Assembly (NCBI GenBank): GCA_030248135.1
Contig: JASANC010001260.1
Coordinates: 1-64,000 of the forward strand
From: Theristus sp. LFF4_11
Lineage: Eukaryota > Nematoda > Chromadorea > Monhysterida > Xyalidae
Reading direction: 5' to 3'
DNA: 64,000 bases
The notes beneath the pieces were generated by a model. The model made no database searches. It worked only from the letters and a program-made list of their open reading frames with translations, and had not been told where the DNA came from. Shown here one piece after another: positions 34,710-45,636 of the stretch. Position 1 is the first letter of the stretch; each line of letters begins with the position of its first letter. Both the position numbers and the translations under genes were made by a program.

Positions 34710-36754
34710 TTATTTTGTCACTGGCGACAATGCCACCTCGGTTGGCGTCCAGTAATAGCCATTCTCTTGTTTCGACTTCAGCATGGAACAGATTTGCAGC
34801 TCTGAAACAACAAGAAGCAGTATTGGCAATTGACTTTGACCAATAACTTTAGTTACACATTTGATGATTCAAGGAAGAAATGAAAAAAAACAGAATAACA
34901 ACTGACTTGTGACTGATTCGACACCGAAATGTTGATCTTTAAATTTGGTGAACGACGCATCGGCGATCTTTTTCACCTTTTTCTTCGTTGCAAAGTCTTT
35001 CGATAACTTTGCGATGGTCAAATGCGGCTGCAACGGTCGAGCGTCTGCGATCGGTATGCCGCGCTCCGAAAATGCCGTGCGCACTGCTTCTGTGAACGAA
35101 AGACGCTGTCTCAAACGCTCAACAATTGATCTTCATTGTAATTCCGAACTCCATGCCAACAACTTACTCGCAATTTTATGCAATTTTCCCAATTCAGCAT
35201 CCTTGCGGATGTCGGCAAACAGCACTTCGTTGCGAAAAGTTGACAAACCCGCAATAGTCAGGTCCACTCGGCTGATCTGTTCAGTTTCTGCGATTTTCTG
35301 TGCAGCGTCGTGCAATGCAGAAGATGCACTGAGTGGACAAGAAAAAAGTAATGGTTGAAAATGGAAAAAATCAAAAGCTACTCTTTAATCTGAGATAAAG
35401 TTCTGGTCTTTTAGATGGTTTCATGGTTCAAAAGTTTATAACAAGCGGACTTCATGAAGTATTATAAAGTAATTCATAGCTATGTTACAAAATAAGTCGC
35501 GCGTCAGTAAATACCACTTCATAATGCTCCTTAACCTATAAAGTTAACAACAATGACTTTCCAGCTCGGTGTTGTCTTTTCTCTTAGTTCCGCGATTCAA
35601 TACTTTGTAGACGTCGAAAGGAAATTTGTTTCACGCTTGACGCGGCAATTCAAAATGGTCCAAGTGATTCAACCATATCTCAGGGACATGAGTCACTTCA
35701 CCAATTTTGAATTCACGCGCTAAGCATGAAATTGCTTACATCTCTATGCGCGCATTGAGTCGTTGAACCGAAATAAAAATAGGTAATAAACGCTCACTCG
35801 TGAAGGCAATGCAGTTCGTCGAGATGAATGACCAAAATGGTCACGTGCAACGTCGCCGCAGGAATCAGCACTTTCTTCAGGAGGCCATTCTGGCTGATCA
35901 ACTCGCTGTGCACATTCGATACGAGAGCTGTGATCTGAAAAAAGAAACAAATAATTTTCAGTGAAAACCAAAAAAACACAACAGAAAAAACCCGAACACA
36001 ACCGTTTTATTGTTGATCGGCACAGCGACGAAATAATTTGGCGGCAACCGAGAAGTGGAATATGCTTGCTTCGCGGTCGTCGATGCAGCTGCAGTCGAAC
36101 CTGCAACTTGAATTTTCACGATAATATTGCTGTTCCGGTTCACCAAATCCAAGAATAAGAAGAATGAAACAAATTACTGAATTCAGACGCGAATTGTCTG
36201 TCAGACAAGGTCGCCGCGGGAAGCACTTGAAGCAGTTTTCGTTTCGACGACTCTTTCTCGTGGGAAAAATGTTTCTTTTTTCCTTTTCCCACATCTGCGC
36301 AGGGATTAATTGTTTTTGCGTGTGCTTCCTGTATGATGTCATGCTTGACCGTTTTCAGTTTCGCAGACCCACTCTGCGTTTGCCGCTGCGCATGCCAAAA
36401 TTTGTTTTTCAGATTTACTGCAAATTGCACTGTGGAAGAGGACTGTTGTCGTTCCAGAAACAAGTGATAAATCCGAGACAAGCTTCGCTGAAATGATGCC
36501 ACCATTCCGAATACTGAACTGCTGTTTGCCACTCGCCAGTTGCGTGCTGCATCCAAGGCAAGAAAAACGTCAGTTGAAAACAGTCGGGCAGTTTTACACC
36601 TGCTTGAACTGCATGTTTCAGTTGAAAACTTTTCAGTGGATCTGGAACAGCGAGGTTCTTCTTGTGGTTCAGCAATCATTTTCAAACGTTTTAGCGGCGG
36701 CGGTGCACTGCTCATTTGGTGATATGTGCCTTGCGCTTTGCCAATTGCCGCCAT
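34710..36754 (-). CDS. AKAP7-like 2H phosphoesterase domain protein
   Basis: Seven exons on the minus strand total 339 residues: 36754-36600, 36371-36178, 36100-36003, 35934-35798, 35328-35168, 35089-34907, 34801-34710. The C-terminal two thirds match the AKAP7 gamma central domain: PPNYFVAVPINNK, then the first HxT motif in ATLHVTILVIHL, GLSTFRNEVLFADI, the second HxT in PHLTIAKLSK, and the family end CSMLKSKQENGYY. Both catalytic-type His-x-Thr motifs are intact, so a 2H phosphoesterase (2',5'-oligoadenylate- or nucleotide-binding) fold is expected. The basic N-terminal third (LKRLKMIAE; KGKKKHFSHEKESSKRK) looks like a nuclear-localisation or unstructured region. The acceptor of the second exon (36371) was chosen by phase and is the weakest point. 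PKA anchoring was not tested by any visible motif. Confidence 0.82.
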
Positions 36755-37165
36755 TGCCTTGGTGATGTTTGTTCGAGTTCGACAGAGACCGATAAGTTCT
36801 TGTTTCGGGCACTTGTTTCAATGTTTCATAATCACGGTCACACCGCACCGAAACTAGAAATATAATACCAGAAGCACCAGCACCAATCGTCCTGAACCAA
36901 ATCGTTTCAATGAAGCCCCCAATCCTGATCCTAATCCTAACGAAGTTGTTGTATGATTGTCAGCTTTGATTGAACTTGTTACTTTGCCTACATTGCTAAA
37001 ACGAACTTGTTCCTTTGCCCACATTGCTGCTGAACCAAAAACCTGGCTTAAAGTTTGTTTTTGCTTGTTTTGGTTCGGTTTCAATGAGGTCGTTGTTGGT
37101 TTCTAATTCTGAACTTAATCCAAAGCGAAGCCTTTTTAACAAAGTGAAAGTGCCTAGATTGTCAG
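36755..37165. repeat. Repeat remnant upstream of the AKAP7-like gene
   Basis: Contains CCTGATCCTAATCCTAA at about 36922 and GAACTTAATCCAAAGCGAAGCC at about 37110. The CCTAATCC-type phrase also occurs in the Helitron-like element (31425-31450) and at 57610. No gene. A shared promoter role for the divergent side is possible but unsupported. Confidence 0.45.
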
Positions 37166-37684
37166 CAGTACCGTGGGCCCAAAAAAAATTTCGAGGGGGG
37201 GGTCCAACCTATGGTAACGTGGGACCCCCCCAGGGGGGTCCCATGGGGGGGGGGGGGATTTTTTCCAAATTTTGGGGGGGGGGGTCGGGGGCCCCCCCCC
37301 CCCCCCAGGATAATTTTTCGCTTAAATTTTGAAGGAAAAACGCTAAATTTTGCTGCAAAATCGTTGAAATTACAATGAAGATGGTCAAGTTATCATATAT
37401 TCAGCTTATATTATGGACTGTATATGGACAAAAGATCATGATTTTCGAAAAATATTTTAGGGTGGGCAGAAAATGTTGGGGGGGGGGGTGTCCGCCAGAC
37501 AAAATTTCATGGGGGGTGGGGGGGGTGTCGGCCAAATTTTCGAGGGGGGGTACGATGGGGGGGGGGGGGTGCCCGGTTTTAGGGGGGGGGGGTGGCACGG
37601 TGCCCCCCCCCACCCCCCCAGCCGACGGTCTCGGGTGCTGGGGGGGGGTGTACCCCCCCCCCCCCCCCCCCGCCCACGGTACTG
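37166..37684. mobile_element. hAT-like element, family C copy 2
   Basis: A 519-bp element with CAGTACCGTGGGC and GCCCACGGTACTG ends and a perfect 8-bp duplication ATTGTCAG (37158-37165, 37685-37692). The interior consists of G and C runs of 7-18 alternating with AAATTTT spacers. Non-coding. Confidence 0.9.
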
Positions 37685-37763
37685 ATTGTCAGCTTTCATT
37701 GAATTTGTTGAAGGGATGAAACATTGGTTGGCTGCAGCGCCGATTTAGCTTTGTAGTTTTACG

Positions 37764-39149
37764 TAAGAAAGAAACGGCTTTTAATGTTGTCAGAAAAAAA
37801 CCGGTTTTATTTCCGTTTTAAAACCGTTTATTTTTTAATTTTTCCCAGAACCAAGTTTTCATAATTCAACCTTTGGTCGGAACTAGGGTTAGGGGGGAAA
37901 AAAATCCGGATTTTTTTTTAAATTAAAAAAAAAATTTTTTTTTTAAAATTTTTTTTACAAGTTAGGTTCGTTCGAAGCGTCTCGTCGAGCTGAGTTCATC
38001 TAGACTATTTTCAGAACGATCCGGGAAACTATAAGAGCGAAAATCGTGTTTTATTGAAATTATGTCCATTTCATAGAGGGAAAGTTGCATTTTCAACAGT
38101 AAAACAGGGCAATTTTTCACGTGTACTTGAATATTGAACCGTTCTTAGTGGTTCCTCTTTAGAAAATTACCAAAATTTGACTGTGTTCAAAAATTCCTGT
38201 TTGCTGTAGCTAAGTCGGCAACCCCTGTCGACCCGGTCGCCCCCCCCCCCAAGACACTTACTTTCAGGTTCAACCAGCTATGCTATCTGCCACATGGCGA
38301 GAGCCCACTCTTCAAATCATCGTATCGAAAACACGTACCATGATTTCGCGATCACGTTGCGGGCAACTGACAGACGCAAGTTTAACACGTTAGTTTAGCT
38401 CAGCACGCAAGTTTTAACATGTGGCCATGTTATCGGGTATCTGAAAAACGGTCGTGTGATGTGGTATTAACCAACATCTCCGCTCAAATTGTTTAACAAT
38501 ATATCGCACAACTCCATTGTAGACCTATAACATACGCCAATCAACAAGATATCATGTTCATCTCATGGCCTACCGACTGAAAAACATGTTCTAAGTTGCA
38601 AGAAAACGATTTCTGAAACGATATTTCAATTCAGTTAAGTCATTTCAACGCTAAAAATTGACTCTAGAAGTCATCCAAATCGAAAAACATGGAGTACGTC
38701 GGTCAAAATGACCAAATAATGACATTTACCTGAGCACACAAAGAAGTTGGGAAGAAAATTTGGTTTGAACTTTCAAAAAATTATGCCATAAATCGAATTT
38801 TCAGAGCAAAGTAGAAGAAAAAATTTTCAAATTTTTTTTTAAGTTTGAAAAACGAAAAAAAAAATAAAAAAAAAATTTTTTTTCAAAGCCCCTAACCCTA
38901 GTCGGAACCAATCAGAAATACGGTGAAAATTAGTGTTTTTTGGCAGAGCAAAGTTAAATTTGAGTTTGAAGAGCTTATTTTTACTTTTGCAAAATGCAAT
39001 CATGCGATATCATTGTCCAATAATTTTCAACTGCTAAAATTTTCGAATTTTTTTGATAAACCCTAAAAACCGTTTTTTTTATTTTTGCAAGAAAAAACGG
39101 AAAACCGGTTTTTTCAGAAAAAACGGTTTTATTTCCCATTTCAACCCTA
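37764..39149. mobile_element. hAT-like element, family F copy 3 (degraded), interrupted by family A
   Basis: The right end TTTCAACCCTA and the repeated AAAACCGGTTTT motifs at 37770-37840 and 39065-39135 match family F. The left terminus is eroded. Flanking GTTTTAC and ATTTTACA suggest the original 8-bp duplication. A family A element is inserted at 37884-38900. Confidence 0.65.
37884..38900. mobile_element. hAT-like element, family A copy 4 (inverted)
   Basis: A 1,017-bp copy in opposite orientation to copies 1-3. Ends TAGGGTTAGGGG and GCCCCTAACCCTA, with a perfect 8-bp duplication GTCGGAAC (37876-37883, 38901-38908). Nested in a family F element. Confidence 0.9.
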
Positions 39150-39813
39150 ATTTTACAACATAACGTTTTGCTGGTAGCACAAATCGCTTCATCAAGTTGG
39201 TTGCTTGCCAGTGTATAAAAGCCAGTCAACGTTTGAAATCCAGTTTTGCTGTTTGCTTCGTTTTTCTTTGCTTTGCACTTGAAACTTTTGTTGCGTTATA
39301 AACGTTTGTAGAAATGTTGGTTAGTTTAGTAGTGGTACAACGTAACTGGTGGTTAGTGGGTGGATAGTTCGGGTCGCTTCGTTGTTGCTGGATGCGTGAG
39401 CGTCTCGTGTGTGCCGTGTGAGTATCTTTCAATTTTGTATCTTTTTATTGCTCTCTTCTGAATCTTGTAGAGACTTCCAAGCACTTTTTCGTGGCAAAGC
39501 AAATCTAATTTGTGTTTTCACTCAGGGCAGGGCCATCATGTTGCCCGTGTTTTTTGGGTGCAGTTGGTTTTTTTTACATCGCATTTTGTGTTTCGCGCTG
39601 CGACAAAACCCTGTGAGTTGCGCAAGCTGTGTTTGTTTTCCGACGAAGCACCTGGTGAAGGCAAGAAAGGACACAGACGACGTGTTGGTGTGACAATGAC
39701 ATACAGCGCGCGAAACAGTAGATTGAAATAGTTTTGTGTTTGTATGTATTCATAGTTCAAAAAAGCCTGTTTCGCATGCTCAAAGCGAATTGCTGTTTCC
39801 AATATGTGCATAG
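39150..39813. other. RPIA upstream region
   Basis: No element with clear ends and no convincing exon. It should contain the RPIA promoter, but no core promoter motif was recognised. Confidence 0.4.
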
Positions 39814-42328
39814 ATGCTGCAGACTGTAAACACGTTTCATCTTAGTGGGCGCATATTTTCGCACATTATCAAAAACAACAGACAGCTGCTGTCACCGCGG
39901 TGTTCATCTTTCTGCAGCTACAATGCCAATTTCTTCTGTGCCAAACGTTGCCTAGTGGGCACATCGGCATCAACCTCCACCAGTATCAAGATGGAACAGA
40001 ATAAGCTGAATGGAACCCTTGAAACTGCGGAGAAGCCGGAGCAGAACGGGCCTGAAAAGCCGATTGCACAAGCGATCAACGCCGCGCACGCTGGTCTGCA
40101 CCCGGACAAACTGATCGAGGAGGCAAAACAGGCCGCCGCGTACTATTCGGTTGAAACGCACGTGCAATCAGGCTGTCGCATCGGCGTTGGCACTGGCTCA
40201 ACGGCTGTGTTTGTGATTCAGTGTTTGGCGGAACGATACAGGGATGGACTGCTCAAGGACATCCGATGTGTTCCGACCTCATTTCAGGTTGGACATGATC
40301 ACTCACCATAAAAATTTTCTTGTTTTTAGAAATGTTTTTCTTGCTGCATGTTGCATAGAACGAGGCATAACAGAACGTTTCATGCCAAGCATCAGTGTCA
40401 GCATTTGTTTTCCAGAGTCGTCATTTGATCATTGAGGCTGGTCTTCCGATCACTGACCTCGAGCAACTGCCCTTTTTGGATGTTTGTATCGACGGCGCTG
40501 ATGAGGTTGATCCGCATCTGAACTGCATCAAAGGTGATGCATGTAAACGCTGCTGCGTTTGTTTCATGCTACCAATGTCATAGTCTGTCTGAAGACCTGT
40601 GCACAGTCAGAAACAAACACATGCAATTTCAGAGCAGCCGCGCGTCAGCGTATGCGTGTCGTGTGTTTGCTTGGTACTACGCAACCTCAGCAGTGTTGTG
40701 TGATGATAATCAAGCACTGTTTTCAGACTAGGACTGCTCTTGGTTCTTTTCACCATTGAACTAACCGTGGATTTGAAGCCACTACAAAAAAAGGGGAAAA
40801 ACTAATTTAGAATTCAACATCATGAAACGTCATTATTTCCATTCAGGCGGCGGTGGAGCACTGGCGCAGGAAAAAATCGTGATGGCTTGCTCAGAGAAGT
40901 TCATCGTTGTCGGTGATTACCGCAAACGACAGAAACACCTCGGCGCCCGCTTTCAATATTTACCTCTCGAAGTGCTGCCCGTCGCCTACATGCCGTTGAA
41001 ACGGCGCATCGAAAAGTTGGAAGGTCGGTTTTCGACAAGATGACTTGCGCTCATATTGATTGGGTGTTCGGTGTTGCGACCGCGTGCTGCTGCAACGTGG
41101 TGCGCACGCATTCGCATCCGGGACACCAGCGGCAATGCGCACCACGTTGCAGCCGCACCGTCGGACGAGTGAGTTTCTGGAAATAGTGGCGGTGGGAGTT
41201 GGCTGATGTGACGTTGGTCGCCAGTGAATGGCGCCTGTGTTTGCTGATGACTGAGCGATGTGACGTTGGTCGCCAGTGAATGGCGCCTGTGTTTGCTGAT
41301 GACTGAGCGATGTGACGTTGGTCGCCAGTGAATGGCGCCTGTGTTTGCTGATGACTGAGCGATGTGACGTTGGTCGCCAGTGAATGGCGCCTGTGTTTGC
41401 TGATGACTGAGCGATGTGACGTTGGTCGCCAGTGAATGGCGCCTGTGTTTGCTGATGACTGAGCGATGTGACGTTGGTCGCCAGTGAATGGCGCCTGTGT
41501 TTGCTGATGACTGAGCGATGTGACGTTGGTCGCCAGTGAATGGCGCCTGTGTTTGCTGATGACTGAGCGATGTGACGTTGGTCGCCAGTGAATGGCGCCT
41601 GTGTTTGCTGATGACTGAGCGATGTGACGTTGGTCGCCAGTGAATGGCGCCTGTGTTTGCTGATGACTGAGCGATGTGACGTTGGTCGCCAGTGAATGGC
41701 GCCTGTGTTTGCTGATGACTGAGCGATGTGACGTTGGTCGCCAGTGAATGGCGCCTGTGTTTGCTGATGACTGAGCGATGTGACGTTGGTCGCCAGTGAA
41801 TGGCGCCTGTGTTTGCTGATGACTGAGCGATGTGACGTTGGTCGCCAGTGAATGGCGCCTGTGTTTGCTGATGACTGAGCGATGTGACGTTGGTCGCCAG
41901 TGAATGGCGCCTGTGTTTGCTGATGACTGAGCGATGTGACGTTGGTCGCCAGTGAATGGCGCCTGTGTTTGCTGACTTCATGATGCGCTCCAGGCGGACG
42001 TTGCGAGCTGCGCATGGCACTGCGCAAGGCGGGCCCGGTGATCACGGACAACGGCAACTACGTGCTCGACTGGCACTTCGAGCGTCTGTCGTCGTCGTTG
42101 GAGGCGCTGCGTGCGCTCAACCTGCGCCTGCTGCAGATGCCGGGCATCGTCGAGACGGGCCTGTTCATCGACTGCGTCGACGCCGCCTACTTTGGCATGC
42201 CCGACGGCTCCGTGTGCGAGTTGGATCGCGCCAAGATCGGCCTGCGACCGACGACGTGCTCGATCACGAACAGCGACTGTGCCGAGTGCGCTGAATGGGG
42301 CGGTACGACCGTCGTGAAGGCACGCTGA
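39814..42328 (+). CDS. RPIA: Ribose-5-phosphate isomerase A
   Basis: Four exons, 39814-40287, 40416-40533, 40847-41023 and 41994-42328, give 367 residues. RPIA interconverts ribose-5-phosphate and ribulose-5-phosphate in the non-oxidative pentose phosphate pathway. Diagnostic motifs are all present: GVGTGSTA (phosphate loop), DGADEVD (catalytic Asp region), KGGGGALAQEK (catalytic Lys) and ITDNGNYVLDW. About 100 residues precede the catalytic domain. The first 55 are rich in Ser, Arg, Asn and Cys and could be a targeting peptide, while an internal ATG at 39991 (MEQNKLNG) would give a cytosolic form of 308 residues. The C-terminus has a short Cys-rich extension (SDCAECAEW). Intron 3 is filled by a 52-bp minisatellite. 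Identification is firm; the start is not. Confidence 0.93.
41083..41158. repeat. Inverted repeat (hairpin) in RPIA intron 3
   Basis: Arms CTGCAACGTGGTGCGCA and TGCGCACCACGTTGCAG are exact complements separated by about 30 bases. It stands just before the minisatellite. Could be a tiny MITE or a recombination product. Confidence 0.7.
41205..41975. repeat. 52-bp minisatellite, about 14.8 copies
   Basis: The unit starts GATGTGACGTTGGTCGCCAG and runs through CTGTGTTTGCTGATGACTGAGC; copies are essentially identical. It lies entirely in RPIA intron 3 and ends 18 bp before the acceptor. Because 52 is not a multiple of three and the reverse strand of the unit has no stop in any frame, two overlapping antisense ORFs of 344-365 codons appear here. 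They are artefacts. Confidence 0.95.
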
Positions 42329-43528
42329 AACGGTCGCACGCTGCTGCTGCCGTTTGCGTGTTCGCGCAGATTTGGCATGCTGATTGGCTGCATCCAGCTG
42401 GTCGGACCAATCAGTGAGCCGAAAGCAGCCAAGTCAACTGGCGGTGATTTACGGTTTGACTGGGCCTACTTTCAGTGTGCTTCTTTCTCGTAGAAATCAA
42501 TGAACCAATCAATGTCAATTCAATCAATTCTTAAACAACGTGCTAAACAGGTTCAGATTTTTTTAAACTGTATTTCGCGTTGTTTTTTTCAATTTCTTCG
42601 ATTCGTCGGGGTGATATTATGGTAAAATTTATGAGTGTTCACATTTCATATGAGAACCATGTTCCAATCCAACATGTTATCTTTGCAGAATGTTTAGAAA
42701 GCTTCGGTATTTGCAGAAACGTTTCAGGTTTTTAATTCAATTATTTTCTTTCCTTTTAGTTCTGCAACTCATGGCGTTTGCAGACGTCGAAAGGAAATCA
42801 GTTACATTTTTTGGTAATTTAAAATGACCCTATTTCACTTCATCATACTTCATCTTATGGATCACTTCACCAGTTTGCAATTCCACGTCAAGCATAAAAC
42901 TGCTCACATCTTTGGACGCACATTGGGTTGCAGAACCAAAATACAACAGAATATTATTCGTTCGTTCGTTAGTGACAATATTCGCTTGGTGTTTGATTCG
43001 GTGCTTCCACTGATTGATACTCAATTTTTGTTTTTGTTCGTTCAATTCCAGTTTTATTTTGTTGTTTTGCGTCAATATTTGTTATTCATATGTCTGCGCT
43101 GCTGATATAGTTTAGTTTCATTGCAAAACTTCTGGAGGTTTTGATTTTTATGGTTGTCTCAAAAGTTGGAATGAGTTCACACAAATGCTAAATTTGTGGG
43201 ACAGAATTGTATTATATTCGTTTAGTTTAGTGTGAATAAACCTGAATAAAAATGTGTGAGTGAACAAACATAATCAGAATAATTGAAATATTGCGGAATA
43301 TTGCCACAGTTCCTCACGTGACAAACCCGAAAGCACAAACAAGACAGCGTCAGAGATATGTTGAACTATAAAAAGTCCTTTGAACCAAATAAATTTTGTT
43401 GGTATAGTTTCAAGTTACAACTACGTATTTGAAAAAAAATATTTTGCTCGGCAATCCAGCAGAAGGTTCGCTGCAGCTAGCATTCGATTGAAAATGACAA
43501 AGAATCAAAGAAATAAAGCCTGAAAATC
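42329..43528. other. Intergenic, RPIA 3' region to channel gene
   Basis: AT-rich, no recognised element. Two AATAAA signals at about 43235-43250 could serve RPIA, about 900 bp after its stop. Short segments near 42770-42910 resemble 35620-35760 (GACGTCGAAAGGAAAT and ATTTCACTTCA-like phrases), suggesting an unclassified dispersed repeat. Confidence 0.45.
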
Positions 43529-45636
43529 ATGGCGTTCGAGTTGACCGTATCATCGGACGTGTACGCGCCGGAAGTGTTTCCATGCGCGATCGACACGAAA
43601 CTACGCAAGACGATGCGCTGTCCACAGCCGGGCATCGCGGCCGAGGTGATGGGCATGCTGCTGGCGCACGCTCGTCAGCGGTATCGCATCGTGAATCGTG
43701 CTTCGTATGCAATCACGGTCGTTAGGAGTGTCGGGCAGCAGAACGCCAGTGACCGCGTGAATCGTTCGGTGGTCGCCGACACGGAGGCGGTCTGCTGGGC
43801 GAACACGCCATTCCGCCGCTCACTCGGCATCCGCTTCACCGCAGCGTTCCTGTACGACGTCTCGTGGTGTGCCATGGCGTCCAGCAGTCCGCTCGCGAAC
43901 GGCGGCACGCTGCTCGCAAAAGCACTCCGATTCGTCGCCGTTTACGGTGTGCAACTCTGGGCGGCCATTGCGCTCACTGTGCTCGTAATGCGACTCGCCA
44001 TCCTCTGTCATCCGACCAAGAGAGACGGTGATTACGATGATGCTTTCTTTCTCTGAGGATTTGCTACTGTACATTGCCGGGTTCTGTCGCCGGAACCAGT
44101 TCCACTGAAGAGCACGCGTTTTACACAACGATAACGATTTACCGTATTACCTCTAATAAACCCCCATGGGGGTTTATTTCTTCAGCGACTTCTGGGGGTG
44201 GGGGTTTATTTTGGGGGGGGGGCTTTATTTTTTTGGGGGGGGTTATTTGGAAACCATTTTTAGGAGTGGGCAAAATGGCAAAAATACCTTCCATGGCAGG
44301 AAGGAAGTCGCAGAAACTTCTACTCTACATAGAAATTTCCTTTTACAACAGCCTTTTGTAATGAAATTACCATTAACTCATCCATTTGGGGCCTTTGGTA
44401 GCACAATTTCATCATTTTCACTGCAACCAGCCACTGAATTCGCTGGGTATGTGTTTCAAACAGGTTTCAATAATCCCCCATGGGGGATTATTTTGGGGGG
44501 GGGGGGTTATTTGGAAACTTGTCGAGGGGGTGGGGGTTTATTTTGGGGGGGGTTAATTTTGGTGGGGGGTTTAATAGAGGTAATACGGTATCCAAAGTTG
44601 CCCAGTCACTGTTATTAAACGTCACATGAGATGCAGAAGGTTGTAAAACACAGTACACGCTAGTCGTTGTTGAGTTTGAGCAAAACTTTTCCCACAGGCA
44701 AATGGCAATACTGGAACGTTGCCGGGCGCGCCCCATTTCCGGCGTCGACCTCCTACCGCCAACTGACGTTCGTTTCCGCCGCTGTGTCGCTGATCTTCAT
44801 CGGCCTCTATCGGACCAGTCTGCTGGCTCAACTGCTCACGCAGCAACAAACGTTCCTCTTCAGCAACGCCCGCGAACTGGCGCGCGCCGTTTCGGCCGGC
44901 CAAGTCGACTGGTTGACGATCGGCTCGTACTCGTGGATGAACGAGATCGTGCGTTATGCGGACGAGCACGGCGACGTCGCGCGTGAGATACGCGACACGA
45001 TACAACGCAAGCCGTTGCGCTTGACGGACAGCATTGCGGACGCAGTGGCACAGGCGGCCGCCGTCAACAGCACTGTGTTCATCACTGACTCGATGACGTG
45101 CGAGCACTGGGCGACGCGGTACTGCGGTGTTAGAACGGTACGTCACCAGAGATCGCACACCGCTTTGTGTAGGCTTTAGTTAGCGTTCACAGTTGCATAA
45201 ACCCGGTATGCTGTTCCTTGTACAACAACAGGGAAGCTAATTTACATAAATGTTTCTGTTCCAAATGTTCGGCTTTTTTTGCTTCTACCAGGTGCTTCTG
45301 GAGGACATGTACACCTTGCGCTGTGGCATGACGCTCGCGCCGTGGGTTCCCGCTGAAGTGGAGCGTCGTCTGACGCGCAGCATCAACGACTTGATCACAA
45401 CCTTTCACGTGACCAAGAACCGCTATGATCAGTTCTTTCATTTGTTGCACTGCGCCAGCAACAAGAAAGACAAAGACTCCAAGAAGAATAAAAGACAGCA
45501 AAACCGCTTTCTCGCTGTGATGGATTTCGTCGGTGTGTTTGGTGTTTTGGCAGTCGGCGCTTTCATTGCTGTGGGTATACTTGTTTTAGAAATTGGTTGG
45601 AAACTATTTTTGTCGACAGTCGTAAAATTTTTATGA
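43529..45636 (+). CDS. Divergent ionotropic receptor / ionotropic glutamate receptor-like channel
   Basis: Three exons (43529-44027, 44698-45137, 45292-45636) give 427 residues. The order fits the ligand-binding and channel core of the iGluR/IR superfamily. An S1-like lobe ends in RFTAAFLYDVSWCAM. M1 is at about residues 145-162 (VQLWAAIALTVLVMRLAIL). A short loop leads to the M3-like segment (TFVSAAVSLIFIGLYRTSLLAQLL). The S2 lobe starts FSNARELARAVSAGQVDW, and the M4-like segment near the C-terminus is VFGVLAVGAFIAVGILVLEI. There is no N-terminal Venus-flytrap domain and no signal peptide in the chosen start. The M3 position has YRTSLLAQLL where typical iGluRs have SYTANLAAFL, so gating chemistry would differ. 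It may be a chemosensory IR or an orphan channel. An upstream exon for a signal peptide may be missing. AATAAA is at 46129. Confidence 0.6.
44141..44590. mobile_element. 450-bp TA-flanked MITE in intron 1 of the channel gene
   Basis: Inverted ends CCGTATTACCTCTAATAAAC and GTTTAATAGAGGTAATACGG, with TA on both sides. Subterminal GGGGGTTTATTTTGGGGG blocks are repeated three or more times. It shares the CCGTA start with the 266-bp MITEs but has a different body. No ORF. Confidence 0.85.

Noticed and set aside
34869..35358. Plus-strand ORF opposite the AKAP7-like exons
   Set aside because: Shadow of the minus-strand gene, which has HxT motifs and correct splice phases.
41205..41975. CRISPR-like array
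   Set aside because: Units are contiguous identical 52-mers with no variable spacers, inside a eukaryotic intron.
40960..42057. Antisense 344- and 365-codon repeat ORFs across the RPIA intron
   Set aside because: They come from a 52-bp minisatellite whose reverse strand lacks stops in all frames. The ends read the reverse of RPIA exons, and there is no start context or domain.
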